Shown here piece by piece: positions 47,764-56,680 of a stretch of DNA of 64,000 nt. Positions within the stretch are counted from its first letter, which is position 1. Each line of letters starts with the position of its first letter. The stretch lies in NCBI GenBank assembly GCA_033794685.1, contig JARAYZ010000003.1; one strand, written 5' to 3'. A program made the translations under genes and the position numbers. This stretch comes from Lentzea sp033794685 (GTDB taxonomy: Bacteria; Actinomycetota; Actinomycetes; Mycobacteriales; Pseudonocardiaceae). The notes below the pieces were generated by a model. It was not told the origin of the DNA. It did not search any database and saw nothing but the letters and a program-made list of their open reading frames with translations.

Positions 47764-50700
47764 GTGACCGCAGAGACCCTGTACGGGGCCGACGACCTCA
47801 CCCACCTGGAAGGTCTGGAGGCCGTACGCAAACGGCCAGGCATGTACATCGGGTCGACCGACAGCAGGGGCATCAACCACCTCTTCAGCGAGATCGTCGA
47901 CAACTCGACCGACGAGGGCGTCGCGGGCCACGCGAAGAAGATCGTGGTCACGCTGCACGCCGACGGCAGCGTCCAGGTCGACGACGACGGCCGCGGCATC
48001 CCGACCGACGTGCACGCGAAGTCCGGTCTGTCCGGTGTGGAACTGGTGCTCACCAAGCTGCACGCCGGCGGCAAGTTCGGCGGCTCCGGCTACAAGACCT
48101 CCGGCGGCCTGCACGGCGTCGGCGCCTCCGCCGTCAACGCGCTGTCGCACCGCTACGACGTGACGGTGCGCCGCGGCGGCAAGGTCCACGAGATGTCGTT
48201 CGCCCACGGCGTCCCCGGTGTCTTCGACGGCCCCGGCCCCAAGGCGAAGTTCACCCGCCAGGCGGGCCTGCAGGTCACCGGCAAGATGAAGCGCAACGAA
48301 CCGACCGGCACCTCGACCCGCTACTGGTACGACGCCCGCTACTTCGAGAACGGCGCCGCGCTCGACGTGGACGTGGTCCGCCAGAAGATGCGCAACACGG
48401 CGTTCCTCGTCCCCGGCGTCACCTACGTCCTGCGCACAGCGCTGGAAGACTCGATCTCCGAAGAGGTCTTCCACTACCCCAACGGCCTCACCGACATGGT
48501 CGACTACCTGGCCCCCGCGGGCGACCGCGCGGTGTCCGGCACGATCGTGATCACCGGCACCGGCACCTACTTCGAGAACGCCGCCGACGAGAACGGCGTG
48601 ATGCGGTCCAAAGTGGAGCGTCAGGCCGAGATCGAGGTGGCGCTGCGCTGGGGCACCGGCTACGAACGCACCGTCGAGTGCTTCACCAACACCATCCGCA
48701 ACATGCACGGCGGCACCCACCGCCGCGGCTTCGACCGCGCGGTCGTGAAGTCCGTCCAGGACGCCATCTCCAAGACCCGAGGGCTCCTGAAGCCCAAGGA
48801 GGAGATGCCGACCCTCGACGACGTGCTCGAGGGCATGACGGCCGTCGTCCACGTCCGCATCCCCGAACCGCAGTTCACCTCGCAGACCAAGGACGAACTC
48901 TCCACCGCGGGCATCACCAAGGTGCTGCAGGGCATCGTCGACGCGCAGGTCCGCGCGTGGACCGAGGACCGCAAGACCAAGGTCGAGGCCAAGACCGTTC
49001 TGCAGAAGGTCGTCGACGCGTCCCGCGTCCGTCTGACCCAGAAGCAGCAGAAGGACGCGGCGCGGCGCAAGACGGCTCTCGAGGGTGCGGCGATGCCGGC
49101 CAAGCTGGTCGACTGCCGCACCACCGGAGTTGCTCGTTCTGAGCTGTTCCTGGTGGAGGGCGACAGCGCGCTGGGTTGTTTTGTTGGCGAAACGCGGGTC
49201 GCGCTGGCCTCAGGGAAGTCGCTTTCGTTCCTCGAACTCACCGAGGACTGGAGCCGAGGTGTCACGCATTTCGGCTATGCGACCAACAAGGCAGGCAGGG
49301 TCGTCGTCGTTCCCCTGGTCGAGCCGCGGCTGACGAAGAAGGAAGCACCGCTGGTCCGCGTCACGCTGGACACCGGTGAGTCCGTGCGTTGTACGCCGGA
49401 CCACCTGTTCCGGCTCCGCGACGGCTCCTACCGCCGCGCGGACGCCCTGCAGGCCGGCGACTCGCTGATGCCGCTCTACCGATCGGTGTCTTCGAAGGCG
49501 GAGGGTCACAAGCTCGACGGCTACGAGCGGATCTGGATGAACGACCGGCAGGAATGGGTCTACACCCACTACCTCGCCGACGCGTACAACCTGCGCCACG
49601 GCTTCGACAGCACCGAGGACGGCAACGTCCGGCACCACGTCGACGTCGACAAGCGGAACAACGACCCGCGCAACCTCAAGCGCATGACGTGGGAAGCCCA
49701 CGCCGCGCTGCACGCCGCGATGATGGGCGAGCACGTGCACGCGGGCTACCGCGCATGGCTGGCGGCCGGGGGCACCGAGTTCAAGTCCGCGATGCTGTCC
49801 GAACAGTGGAAGAACCCCGAGTTCCGCGCTTCCTGCCTCACCCGTCTCGCCGAGCGCAACCAGGACCCGGAGTTCCGCACTCGCATCGAGCAGGGCTTCC
49901 TCGACTGGTACTCGGCACTCAGCGACGAGGAAAAGACGGCGTACGCCGAGCGCCTGCGCGCGGTGCAGGCCGAGTACTGGGCCAAGCCCGAGCACCGTGC
50001 TGCCGCCGCGGAACGGGTCCGGGCGTTCTTCGAGCAGCCCGGCAAGCGTGAGGAGTGGAGCGAGCGCTCACTGGCGCAGTGGCAGGACGAAGAACTGCTC
50101 GCGTGGCGTTCCCGCACCACGATCGACCAGTTCTCGGACCCGGCAGAACGTCAGCGCCAACGCGAGGCGGTCGTCGCCTGGCACGAGAACAACCCGGAGT
50201 TCGGCCGCGAGCACTCGGCTCGGATGAAGCAGCGGATGGCCGACGTCTCCACCGGCCACCTGGAGAAGGTCCAGAAGGGTCGCCGCCGCTACGTGGAGTC
50301 GACTCCCCGCGCTGAGCGCGTCGCCAAGCAGGTCGATGGCCGCCGGATCGCCGCACTCAAGCGGATGGCGCCGATGCTGGACACGCCGTCGAACTTCGAG
50401 CTGGCGCTGGCCTACGAGCTCGACCGCAAGGAGAACGCCAAGACCGGCTTGAAGTTCCTCAAGGTGCTGGCGCACTACGACGACGACTTCGCGCGGCTGC
50501 GCGAGGCGGCGTCGATGGTGAACCACTCGGTCGCGTCCGTAGAGGTGCTGCCGGAGCGCGAGGACGTCTACGACCTCACGGTCGACGGCTACCACAACTT
50601 CGCCCTCGAAGCCGGTGTGTTCGTCCACAACAGCGCCCGCATGGCGCGCGTCTCCGAGTACCAGGCGCTGCTTCCCTTGCGCGGCAAGATCCTCAACGTC

Positions 50701-51270
50701 CAGAAGGCCTCCCTCGCCGACACCCTGCGCAACGCCGAGATCGCCTCCATCGTCCAGGTCCTCGGCGCAGGCACCGGCCGCACCTTCGACCTCCCGCAGA
50801 TGCGCTACGGCCGCGTGATCCTGATGGCCGACGCGGACGTCGACGGCAGCCACATCCGCACGCTGCTGATCACCCTGTTCGCCAAGTACATGCGCCCGGT
50901 CATCGAGGACGGCCGCCTCTACGCGGCCATGCCCCCGTTGCACAAGGTCATGACCCGCGGCCGCAACCCGGAAACGCACTTCACCTTCACCCAGCGCCAA
51001 ATGGAACAGAAGGTCGCGTCGCTGGAAAGGGCCGGCAAACAGGTCGTCACCCCGGTGCCACGATTCAAGGGCCTCGGCGAAATGGACGCGGACGAGTTGT
51101 GGGACACCACGATGAATCCCTCGACCCGTTCGGTCCGCCGCATCACGATGACCGACGTCGAAGCCGCCGAGGAAGCCCTCGAACTGCTGATGGGCGAGAA
51201 GGTCGAGCCGCGCCGCAACTGGCTCGTCGAGTCCGCCGCCAGGGTCGACCAGTCGGCCATCGACCTCTAA
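47764..51270 (+). CDS. parE: DNA topoisomerase IV/gyrase B-type subunit (ParE-like), intein-containing
   Basis: The 1168-residue precursor splices to a 683-residue type IIA topoisomerase ATPase subunit. GHKL ATPase: EAVRKRPGMYIGSTDSRG, NSTDEG, DDGRGIP, and GGLHGVGASAVNALS; transducer to about 390; TOPRIM: LFLVEGDSALG before the intein and SARMARVSEYQALLPLRGKILN and DADVDGSHIRTLL after it. The SALG-SARMAR variant and the adjacent A subunit without a GyrA box point to the topoisomerase IV-like (ParE) paralogue of actinobacteria, separate from gyrB at oriC. Start GTG 47764 has GGGAG upstream. An intein occupies codons 472-956. Followed by parC after 34 bp. Confidence 0.94.
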   Translation: MTAETLYGADDLTHLEGLEAVRKRPGMYIGSTDSRGINHLFSEIVDNSTDEGVAGHAKKIVVTLHADGSVQVDDDGRGIPTDVHAKSGLSGVELVLTKLHAGGKFGGSGYKTSGGLHGVGASAVNALSHRYDVTVRRGGKVHEMSFAHGVPGVFDGPGPKAKFTRQAGLQVTGKMKRNEPTGTSTRYWYDARYFENGAALDVDVVRQKMRNTAFLVPGVTYVLRTALEDSISEEVFHYPNGLTDMVDYLAPAGDRAVSGTIVITGTGTYFENAADENGVMRSKVERQAEIEVALRWGTGYERTVECFTNTIRNMHGGTHRRGFDRAVVKSVQDAISKTRGLLKPKEEMPTLDDVLEGMTAVVHVRIPEPQFTSQTKDELSTAGITKVLQGIVDAQVRAWTEDRKTKVEAKTVLQKVVDASRVRLTQKQQKDAARRKTALEGAAMPAKLVDCRTTGVARSELFLVEGDSALGCFVGETRVALASGKSLSFLELTEDWSRGVTHFGYATNKAGRVVVVPLVEPRLTKKEAPLVRVTLDTGESVRCTPDHLFRLRDGSYRRADALQAGDSLMPLYRSVSSKAEGHKLDGYERIWMNDRQEWVYTHYLADAYNLRHGFDSTEDGNVRHHVDVDKRNNDPRNLKRMTWEAHAALHAAMMGEHVHAGYRAWLAAGGTEFKSAMLSEQWKNPEFRASCLTRLAERNQDPEFRTRIEQGFLDWYSALSDEEKTAYAERLRAVQAEYWAKPEHRAAAAERVRAFFEQPGKREEWSERSLAQWQDEELLAWRSRTTIDQFSDPAERQRQREAVVAWHENNPEFGREHSARMKQRMADVSTGHLEKVQKGRRRYVESTPRAERVAKQVDGRRIAALKRMAPMLDTPSNFELALAYELDRKENAKTGLKFLKVLAHYDDDFARLREAASMVNHSVASVEVLPEREDVYDLTVDGYHNFALEAGVFVHNSARMARVSEYQALLPLRGKILNVQKASLADTLRNAEIASIVQVLGAGTGRTFDLPQMRYGRVILMADADVDGSHIRTLLITLFAKYMRPVIEDGRLYAAMPPLHKVMTRGRNPETHFTFTQRQMEQKVASLERAGKQVVTPVPRFKGLGEMDADELWDTTMNPSTRSVRRITMTDVEAAEEALELLMGEKVEPRRNWLVESAARVDQSAIDL
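49177..50631 (+). other. Intein in ParE with HNH homing endonuclease
   Basis: 485 residues, Cys1 (CFVGETRVALASGKSLSF) to His-Asn (VYDLTVDGYHNFALEAGVFVHN is block F/G), with +1 Ser of the host. Block B is CTPDHLFRLRDGSY. It interrupts EGDSALG/SARMAR in the TOPRIM domain, the same place as the known cyanobacterial GyrB intein. An HNH motif (VRHHVDVDKRNNDPRNLKRMTW) marks a homing endonuclease, followed by about six short W-x-N/D-P-E-F-R-like repeats (residues about 230-410) that look like NUMOD-type DNA-binding units. All splice residues are present, so it is predicted active. Confidence 0.93.
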
Positions 51271-51304
51271 GCCTTCTTCCAGAGACAGACGGAGTCACGA
51301 AGTC

Positions 51305-53785
51305 ATGGCACGCCGCAAGGGACCCACGACCAAGGTCGACCCAGCCGCGTTCGACAAGGCCGGCGCCAAGGTGCTCGACAACTCGCTGAAGACGGAGATC
51401 GAGGACTCGTACCTGGAGTACGCGTACTCGGTCATCCACTCGCGGGCGCTGCCGGACGCGCGGGACGGCCTCAAGCCGGTGCACCGCCGCATCCTGTACT
51501 CGATGCACGAGCAGGGGTACCGGCCTACGCACGCGTACGTGAAGTCGTCACGCGTCGTAGGCGACACAATGGGCAAGTTTCATCCACACGGTGACACGGC
51601 CATCTACGACGCTCTCGTCCGTCTGGCACAGGACTTCAGCCTCAACGAGCCCCTGATCGACGGCCACGGCAACTTCGGTTCCCCGGACGATGGACCGGCC
51701 GCGAGCCGATACACCGAGTGCCGCATGTCCCCGGTGGCGATGCAACTCGTCGGTGAGCTGAACGAGGACACGGTCGACTTCCGCCCGAACTACGACGGCT
51801 CGCTGCAGGAACCGGCCGTGCTCCCCGCCGCGTTCCCGAACCTGCTGGTCAACGGCACGTCCGGCATCGCGGTCGGCATGGCCACGAACATGATCCCGCA
51901 CAACCTCCGCGAGATCGTGGGTGCGGCGCGGTGGCTCATCAACCACCCCGGCGCCGACCTCGACAAGCTCATGGAGTTCGTGCCGGGTCCCGACCTGCCC
52001 ACGGGCGGCATCCTGCTGGGGCTGGACGAGGTCCGGAAGGCCTACGAGACCGGTCGCGGTGTGGTCCGGATGCGTGCCAAGGTGGAGATCGGTCCGCTGG
52101 AGGGCAGCCGGGGGCGTCAGGCCATCACGGTCACGGAGCTCCCGTACGGCGTGGGCTCGGAGCGGATCGTCGAGAAGATCACCGACGAGGTCAACAAGTC
52201 CAAGCGCCTCACGGGCATCGCGGACGTGAAGGACCTGACCGACCGCGAGAACGGCATCCGTCTCGTCATCGAGTGCAAGGTCGGTGTCAACCCGCAGGCG
52301 CTGCTCGCCGACCTCTACCGGCTGACGCCGATGGAGCAGTCGTTCGGCATCAACAACCTGGTGCTGGTCGACGGTCAGCCGCAGACGCTGGGGCTCAAGC
52401 AGTTGCTGGAGGTCTTCCTCCAGCACCGCTACGAGGTCGTCACGCGGCGCACGAAGTTCCGGCGCCGCAAGCGCGAGGAACGTCTGCACCTCGTCGAGGG
52501 CCTTCTGCTGGCCCTGCTGGACATCGACAAGGTCATCAAGCTGATCCGGGGCAGCGAGAACGCGGCTGCCGCCAAGGACGGCCTGATGAAGCAGTTCAAG
52601 CTGTCGGAGATCCAGGCGACCTACATCCTCGACACGCCGCTGCGCCGCCTCACCCGGTACGACAAGATCGAGTTGGAGAACGAGCAGGACAAGCTCCGCC
52701 AGGAGATCGCGGAGCTCAGCGCGATCCTGGACGACGAGGGTGTTCTAAAGAAGCTGGTGTCGTCCGAACTCGCCGCAGTGGCGAAGGACCTCGGCGGCGA
52801 GCGGCGGACGAGCCTCATCGACGGTGACCTCAAGGAGGTGCTGGCGGCGTCGAAGCCGGCCGGGCCGCTGGAGGTGGCGGACGATCCGTGTCAGGTGATC
52901 CTGAGTGCCGCCGGTCTCGTCGCGCGGACCGCGGCGGAGTCGGAGGAGGCGTCGGAGGGCAAGCGCCGTGCGGGTCGTGTGAAGCACGACGCCGTGCTGG
53001 CGATGGTGCACTCCACGGCGCGAGGCCAGGTCATCCTCATCACGAACCGAGGCCGGGCGTTCAAGACGGACGTGCTCCCACTTCCCGTGTTGCCTGAACA
53101 GAGCGGCACGGTCTCGTTGCGCGGCGGTATGGCAGCGAGTGAGCTGGTGCCGCTCGACAAGGGCGAGAAGGTGGTGGGCATCGCGCCGCTCGACCCGAAG
53201 GACTCGCCGGGCATGGCGCTCGGCACGAAGCTCGGCACCGTCAAGGTGTGCGTGCCGGAGTGGCCGGTCCGCTCGGACGAGTTCGAGGTCATCTCGCTCA
53301 AGGACGGCGACGAGATCGTCGGCTGCACCTGGCTCACCGATGGCAGCGAGACGATCGCGTTCGTCAGTTCCGACTCGTCACTGCTGCGCTACGACGCGAA
53401 GCTCGTGCGGCCGCAGGGCCTCAAGGGTGGCGGCATGGCGGGCATCAACCTGAGCGGTGACGCGTACGTGGTCTTCTTCGGCGCGATCCGCACGGACGAC
53501 GACGAGCACGGCGAGCCGATGGTCGTCACGTCGTCCGGTCTGAGCGTCAAGGTCACGCCGTTCAGCGAGTACCCGGCCAAGGGGCGCGCGACGGGCGGTG
53601 TGCGGTCGCAGCGCTTCCTCAAGGGCGAGGACCATCTGGTGCTCGCGTGGATCGGATCCCGACCGGCAGGCGCGGACGACAAGGGCACGCCGGTGGAGTT
53701 GCCGGCCATCGACCCGAGGCGCGACGGCTCCGGTCACGCGCATCCCGGTCCGGACATCATCGGGCACCTGGTCGAACGCGACTAG
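51305..53785 (+). CDS. parC: DNA topoisomerase IV A-type subunit (ParC-like)
   Basis: 826 residues with the breakage-reunion domain: YLEYAYSVIHSRALPDARDGLKPVHRRILYSM, the quinolone-region GKFHPHGDTAIYDALVRLAQDFS and the catalytic tyrosine in SRYTECRMS (Tyr136). The C-terminal beta-pinwheel is recognisable, but the GyrA box (QRRGGKG) is not found; that favours ParC over GyrA. Together with ParE it decatenates daughter chromosomes. GGAG before ATG. The gap to parE is 34 bp, so the pair is co-transcribed. Confidence 0.94.
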   Translation: MARRKGPTTKVDPAAFDKAGAKVLDNSLKTEIEDSYLEYAYSVIHSRALPDARDGLKPVHRRILYSMHEQGYRPTHAYVKSSRVVGDTMGKFHPHGDTAIYDALVRLAQDFSLNEPLIDGHGNFGSPDDGPAASRYTECRMSPVAMQLVGELNEDTVDFRPNYDGSLQEPAVLPAAFPNLLVNGTSGIAVGMATNMIPHNLREIVGAARWLINHPGADLDKLMEFVPGPDLPTGGILLGLDEVRKAYETGRGVVRMRAKVEIGPLEGSRGRQAITVTELPYGVGSERIVEKITDEVNKSKRLTGIADVKDLTDRENGIRLVIECKVGVNPQALLADLYRLTPMEQSFGINNLVLVDGQPQTLGLKQLLEVFLQHRYEVVTRRTKFRRRKREERLHLVEGLLLALLDIDKVIKLIRGSENAAAAKDGLMKQFKLSEIQATYILDTPLRRLTRYDKIELENEQDKLRQEIAELSAILDDEGVLKKLVSSELAAVAKDLGGERRTSLIDGDLKEVLAASKPAGPLEVADDPCQVILSAAGLVARTAAESEEASEGKRRAGRVKHDAVLAMVHSTARGQVILITNRGRAFKTDVLPLPVLPEQSGTVSLRGGMAASELVPLDKGEKVVGIAPLDPKDSPGMALGTKLGTVKVCVPEWPVRSDEFEVISLKDGDEIVGCTWLTDGSETIAFVSSDSSLLRYDAKLVRPQGLKGGGMAGINLSGDAYVVFFGAIRTDDDEHGEPMVVTSSGLSVKVTPFSEYPAKGRATGGVRSQRFLKGEDHLVLAWIGSRPAGADDKGTPVELPAIDPRRDGSGHAHPGPDIIGHLVERD

Positions 53786-53856
53786 CGGCTCGCGGCCGGT
53801 GGGGCAGGGCGACCTCCTCACCGGCTGCTGCCGCACGTGCTGCCGGGGAGGGAGCC

Positions 53857-54171
53857 GTGCCCGACCGACCTGAGATCGTCTGCATCTGCGGCTCCACCCG
53901 GTTCGTGGACGAGATGAACGCGGCGAACCGTGATCTGACCTTCGCGGGTGTCATCGTGGTCGCGCCGGGCGTCTTCCCCCGCATCGAGGCAGACGAGTCG
54001 GTCACCGGCGAGCAGAAGGCCGCGCTGGGTGCTCTCCACCTGCGCAAGATCGACCTGGCCGACCGGGTTCTGGTCGTCAACCCGGGCGGGTACGTCGGCG
54101 AGTCCACGCGTAGGGAGATCGAGTACGCCCGCGCCGCCGGCAAGCCGATCTCGTTCACCGATCCCATGTGA
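53857..54171 (+). CDS. Small nucleoside-deoxyribosyltransferase-like protein
   Basis: 104 residues from GTG 53857, preceded by GGGAGGGAG. Starts IVCICGSTRFVDEMNAANRDLTFAGVIVVAPGVFP and contains LHLRKIDLADRVLVVNPGGYVGESTRREIEYARAAGKPI, the pattern of small nucleoside 2-deoxyribosyltransferase-superfamily or phage-like DUF4406 proteins. Such proteins handle nucleotide-like ligands, but this member lacks proof of activity. It lies 71 bp after parC on the same strand. Confidence 0.8.
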   Translation: MPDRPEIVCICGSTRFVDEMNAANRDLTFAGVIVVAPGVFPRIEADESVTGEQKAALGALHLRKIDLADRVLVVNPGGYVGESTRREIEYARAAGKPISFTDPM

Positions 54172-54221
54172 AGGCCACCGAACGACACCACCGCTGATCC
54201 GGACCATGGCAGCATTCCGCC

Positions 54222-55211
54222 ATGGTCCGCACGACTCCGCCGCGCCCGGTCGATCTCACGGCACACCTGCCCGCCCTGGCGCCACTGGCCCGCACCGCCG
54301 TCCGGTTGCATCCCCGCCCAGGCGAACCAAGTGCGGCGGACAGTTCATTCGGTGGTCCGCTCCTGTGGCCCGCGGGCGAGGCGTGGCCGACGTGTGCCGC
54401 GCACATCGGTTCCTTTGTGGACGGTGCGACCATTCCCGATGTGCTGGCACGGCGGCGAATCCTGACGGAGGCGTGGGCCCGCCCGCGTGAGCGCGGCGTG
54501 AACCTGTTGACCCCGGAGGAGAAGGTCGTCGTCGACCGGGTGGACGAGGGCACGCAGATGGCTGTCGGCGGGCCTGTTCCATTGGTGCCCGTGGCCCAGT
54601 TGTACGCGCGGGACGTTCCTGGTCTTCCCGGTCCTGGCGGTGCTGATCTGCTGCAGGTGTTGTGGTGCCCGTTCGACCACGAGGACGACGGTTACGTGCC
54701 GAGCACCGCGCTGCGCTGGCGGGTCGCGGCCGAGGTGACGGACGTGCTGGTCGAGCCTCCGGCGCCGGTCCTGGTCGACGACAACTACCTGCCGCAACCC
54801 TGTGTGCTGCACCCGGAGGAGGTGACCGAGTACCCGGCTCCGCACTGCCTGCCCGAGGACCTGCGGAAGCAGGTGCGGGAGTGGGAGGAGCGGGAGGGGA
54901 CGCGGTACCAGTACGACCTGTCCGTCGCCCCCGGTTGCAAGGCCGGCGGGTACGGGCCGTGGAGCTTCTCCGACCCGTTCCCGATGTCCTGCGACGACTG
55001 TGGCGCTGCGGTCGAACCGTTGCTCACGATCGCGAGCAGCGAGTGGGACGGCGTGGAGAGCTGGCTGCCCGTCGAGGACGCCGGGGTCGAGCACCCGCCC
55101 TACCCGGCCGCGACCGAGCCGACCATGCTCAGCATCGGGCGTGGCTACAACCTGCAGCTGTACACGTGCGTCGCGTCCGCCGAGCACCAGCACGTCACGA
55201 ACATGCAGTGA
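54222..55211 (+). CDS. DUF1963/YwqG-like protein
   Basis: 329 soluble residues. The central region GCKAGGYGPWSFSDPFPMSCDDCGAAVEPLLTIASSEWDG resembles YwqG/DUF1963 proteins, which have a Cys pair and a Trp/Gly-rich beta sheet. No catalytic site is known. Likely single-gene unit; the opposite-strand SDR ends four bases downstream. Confidence 0.72.
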   Translation: MVRTTPPRPVDLTAHLPALAPLARTAVRLHPRPGEPSAADSSFGGPLLWPAGEAWPTCAAHIGSFVDGATIPDVLARRRILTEAWARPRERGVNLLTPEEKVVVDRVDEGTQMAVGGPVPLVPVAQLYARDVPGLPGPGGADLLQVLWCPFDHEDDGYVPSTALRWRVAAEVTDVLVEPPAPVLVDDNYLPQPCVLHPEEVTEYPAPHCLPEDLRKQVREWEEREGTRYQYDLSVAPGCKAGGYGPWSFSDPFPMSCDDCGAAVEPLLTIASSEWDGVESWLPVEDAGVEHPPYPAATEPTMLSIGRGYNLQLYTCVASAEHQHVTNMQ

Positions 55212-55215
55212 CGCT

Positions 55216-55965
55216 CTAAAGACCGAAACCGCCGGACACCTCGACGTTCTGCGCGGTGATCCATCGGCCGTCGTCGCCTGCGAGCGCCGCGATGGCCACC
55301 GCCACGTCACCGGGCTCGCCGACGCGGCCGAGCGCGGTCTGGGCGGCCAGCGCGGGGATGAATTCGGGGAACTTCTCGAAGGCGTCGTCGCCCAGCCTGG
55401 TGCGGGTGGCGCCAGGGGAGACGGAGTTGACTCGGATGCCTCGCGGGCTGAGTTCCTTGGCCAGGTAGCGGGTGAGCACCACCAGCGCGCCCTTCATGGT
55501 GGCGTACCCGGAGTAGCCGGGTTCGGGGCTCTCGGTGGAACTGCTCGTCGTGTTGACCACGGCGCCGCCGTCCGCGAGGAGCGGGAGCAGGGTCTGGGTG
55601 AGGAAGAACGGACCCTTGAGCAGGACGCGGTAGAACCTGTCGAACAGCTCCTCGGTGGTGTCCGGGAAGAGGGCGGTCTGGGCGAAGCCCGCGTTGTTGA
55701 CCAGGACGTCGAACGTGTCTCGTTCCCACCCGCGCAGCACCTCGGTGACCCCGTCGCGGAACGCCTCGAAGGTGTCGCTGCGTCCGGTGTCGAGGTGCAG
55801 CGCGGCCGCCTTGCCGCCGTTCTGCTCGATGGCCGTGACGGCCTGCTTGGCGCCTGCCTCGTTGGAGCTGTAGGTGAGGATCACCGCGGCGCCTCGCCGG
55901 GCGAGTTCGACGGCCGTGCTCCAGCCGATGCCCGAGCTGCCACCGGTCACGATCGCGACTGACAT
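55216..55965 (-). CDS. SDR-family oxidoreductase (3-oxoacyl-ACP-reductase-like)
   Basis: 249 residues: IVTGGSSGIGWSTAVELARRG, LVNNAGFAQ, catalytic Ser/Tyr/Lys in NTTSSSTESPEPGYSGYATMKGAL, and the ending GRWITAQNVEVSGGFGL typical of FabG-like classical SDRs. Start ATG 55965 with TAGGA upstream; the longer frame is rejected. A 14-bp-armed palindrome lies 17-51 bp upstream, pointing to tight regulation by an unknown repressor (no regulator gene is adjacent). Confidence 0.9.
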   Translation of the reverse strand: MSVAIVTGGSSGIGWSTAVELARRGAAVILTYSSNEAGAKQAVTAIEQNGGKAAALHLDTGRSDTFEAFRDGVTEVLRGWERDTFDVLVNNAGFAQTALFPDTTEELFDRFYRVLLKGPFFLTQTLLPLLADGGAVVNTTSSSTESPEPGYSGYATMKGALVVLTRYLAKELSPRGIRVNSVSPGATRTRLGDDAFEKFPEFIPALAAQTALGRVGEPGDVAVAIAALAGDDGRWITAQNVEVSGGFGL

Positions 55966-55981
55966 GTTCCTACCGCCTTCT

Positions 55982-56016
55982 TGGTCTGCTTGGTTTTCGA
56001 TGAACCAAGCAGACCA
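55982..56016. promoter_or_regulatory. Very long palindrome upstream of the SDR gene
   Basis: TGGTCTGCTTGGTT (55982-55995) and AACCAAGCAGACCA (56003-56016) are exact inverted copies separated by TTCGATG. It starts 17 bp before the SDR gene and is AT-richer than its surroundings. A strong operator or a hairpin in the leader mRNA; no regulator is encoded nearby. Confidence 0.75.
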
Positions 56017-56087
56017 GTCAGGGCAGTGGTTGCGGCAGATCGGAGCTATCGCGTTCTTGCCTGATCCTCTTCTGGTGTGCCGAACCT

Positions 56088-56630
56088 CTACTGGCACACG
56101 GTGGTCATCGCCTCGGTCAGCGCGTTCGCGTGCAGCCGGTCGAGGCGGTGCCGCACGACCGCGGACCGTTCCGCGATCTCGGCCTGCACCTCGCAGCGGA
56201 GCGAGGGGTGGCGGACCCGCTCGGTGTCCTTCAGCTCGGCCAGGAGGTCCGTGGTCAGCCGGTCGGGCACGGGGCGGACCTCGGTGGCCAGATCAGGGCG
56301 CTTCGTCGGCGCTTCACCGGGATGCGTGGTCCAGCGCTCGTACAGGCCGCGCTGCACGAACTTGTTCGCCTCGATCTGGGCGCGGAAGAACCGCGCCGCG
56401 TTCTCGGGGTCGAGGTTCAGCGCCACCGCCTTCGTGCGCACGCCGTCGAGCACGACCTGTTCACGCGCCGGGTCGTCAATGGGCTGTGTCGTGCCGAACT
56501 TGGCCGCTGCCACCAGATCCGCGATCTGGACGCGCCGCACGGCCAGGTCGGTGAGCTCGCCGAGCTGCCCCACGGGCGCGATCGGACCGAGCGACGTCGC
56601 CAGGGTGAGCGCGACCGCCATGATCTTCAT
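56088..56630 (-). CDS. Secreted chorismate mutase (AroQ-gamma)
   Basis: 180 residues with a signal peptide (MKIMAVALTLATSLGPIA) and the AroQ-gamma fold: LAVRRVQIADLVAAAKFG, the hallmark LDPENAARFFRAQIEANKFVQRGLYERW, and a Cys pair likely forming a disulfide. It converts chorismate to prephenate outside the cytoplasm; in M. tuberculosis the homologue is exported and its role is unsettled. Start ATG 56630; longer frames lack a signal in the right place. The DivIVA-like gene lies 50 bp upstream. Confidence 0.9.
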   Translation of the reverse strand: MKIMAVALTLATSLGPIAPVGQLGELTDLAVRRVQIADLVAAAKFGTTQPIDDPAREQVVLDGVRTKAVALNLDPENAARFFRAQIEANKFVQRGLYERWTTHPGEAPTKRPDLATEVRPVPDRLTTDLLAELKDTERVRHPSLRCEVQAEIAERSAVVRHRLDRLHANALTEAMTTVCQ

Positions 56631-56680
56631 TTCCGCAGGATGCCACGTCGGCCGGTGCCGACGCGGCATCTCGCGGGTGG

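Noticed and set aside
47764..51270. Calling the gene gyrB
   Set aside because: The TOPRIM sequence (SALG/SARMARVSEYQ) and the adjacent A subunit without a GyrA box fit the topoisomerase IV-like pair better; the usual gyrB neighbours recF, dnaN and dnaA are absent.
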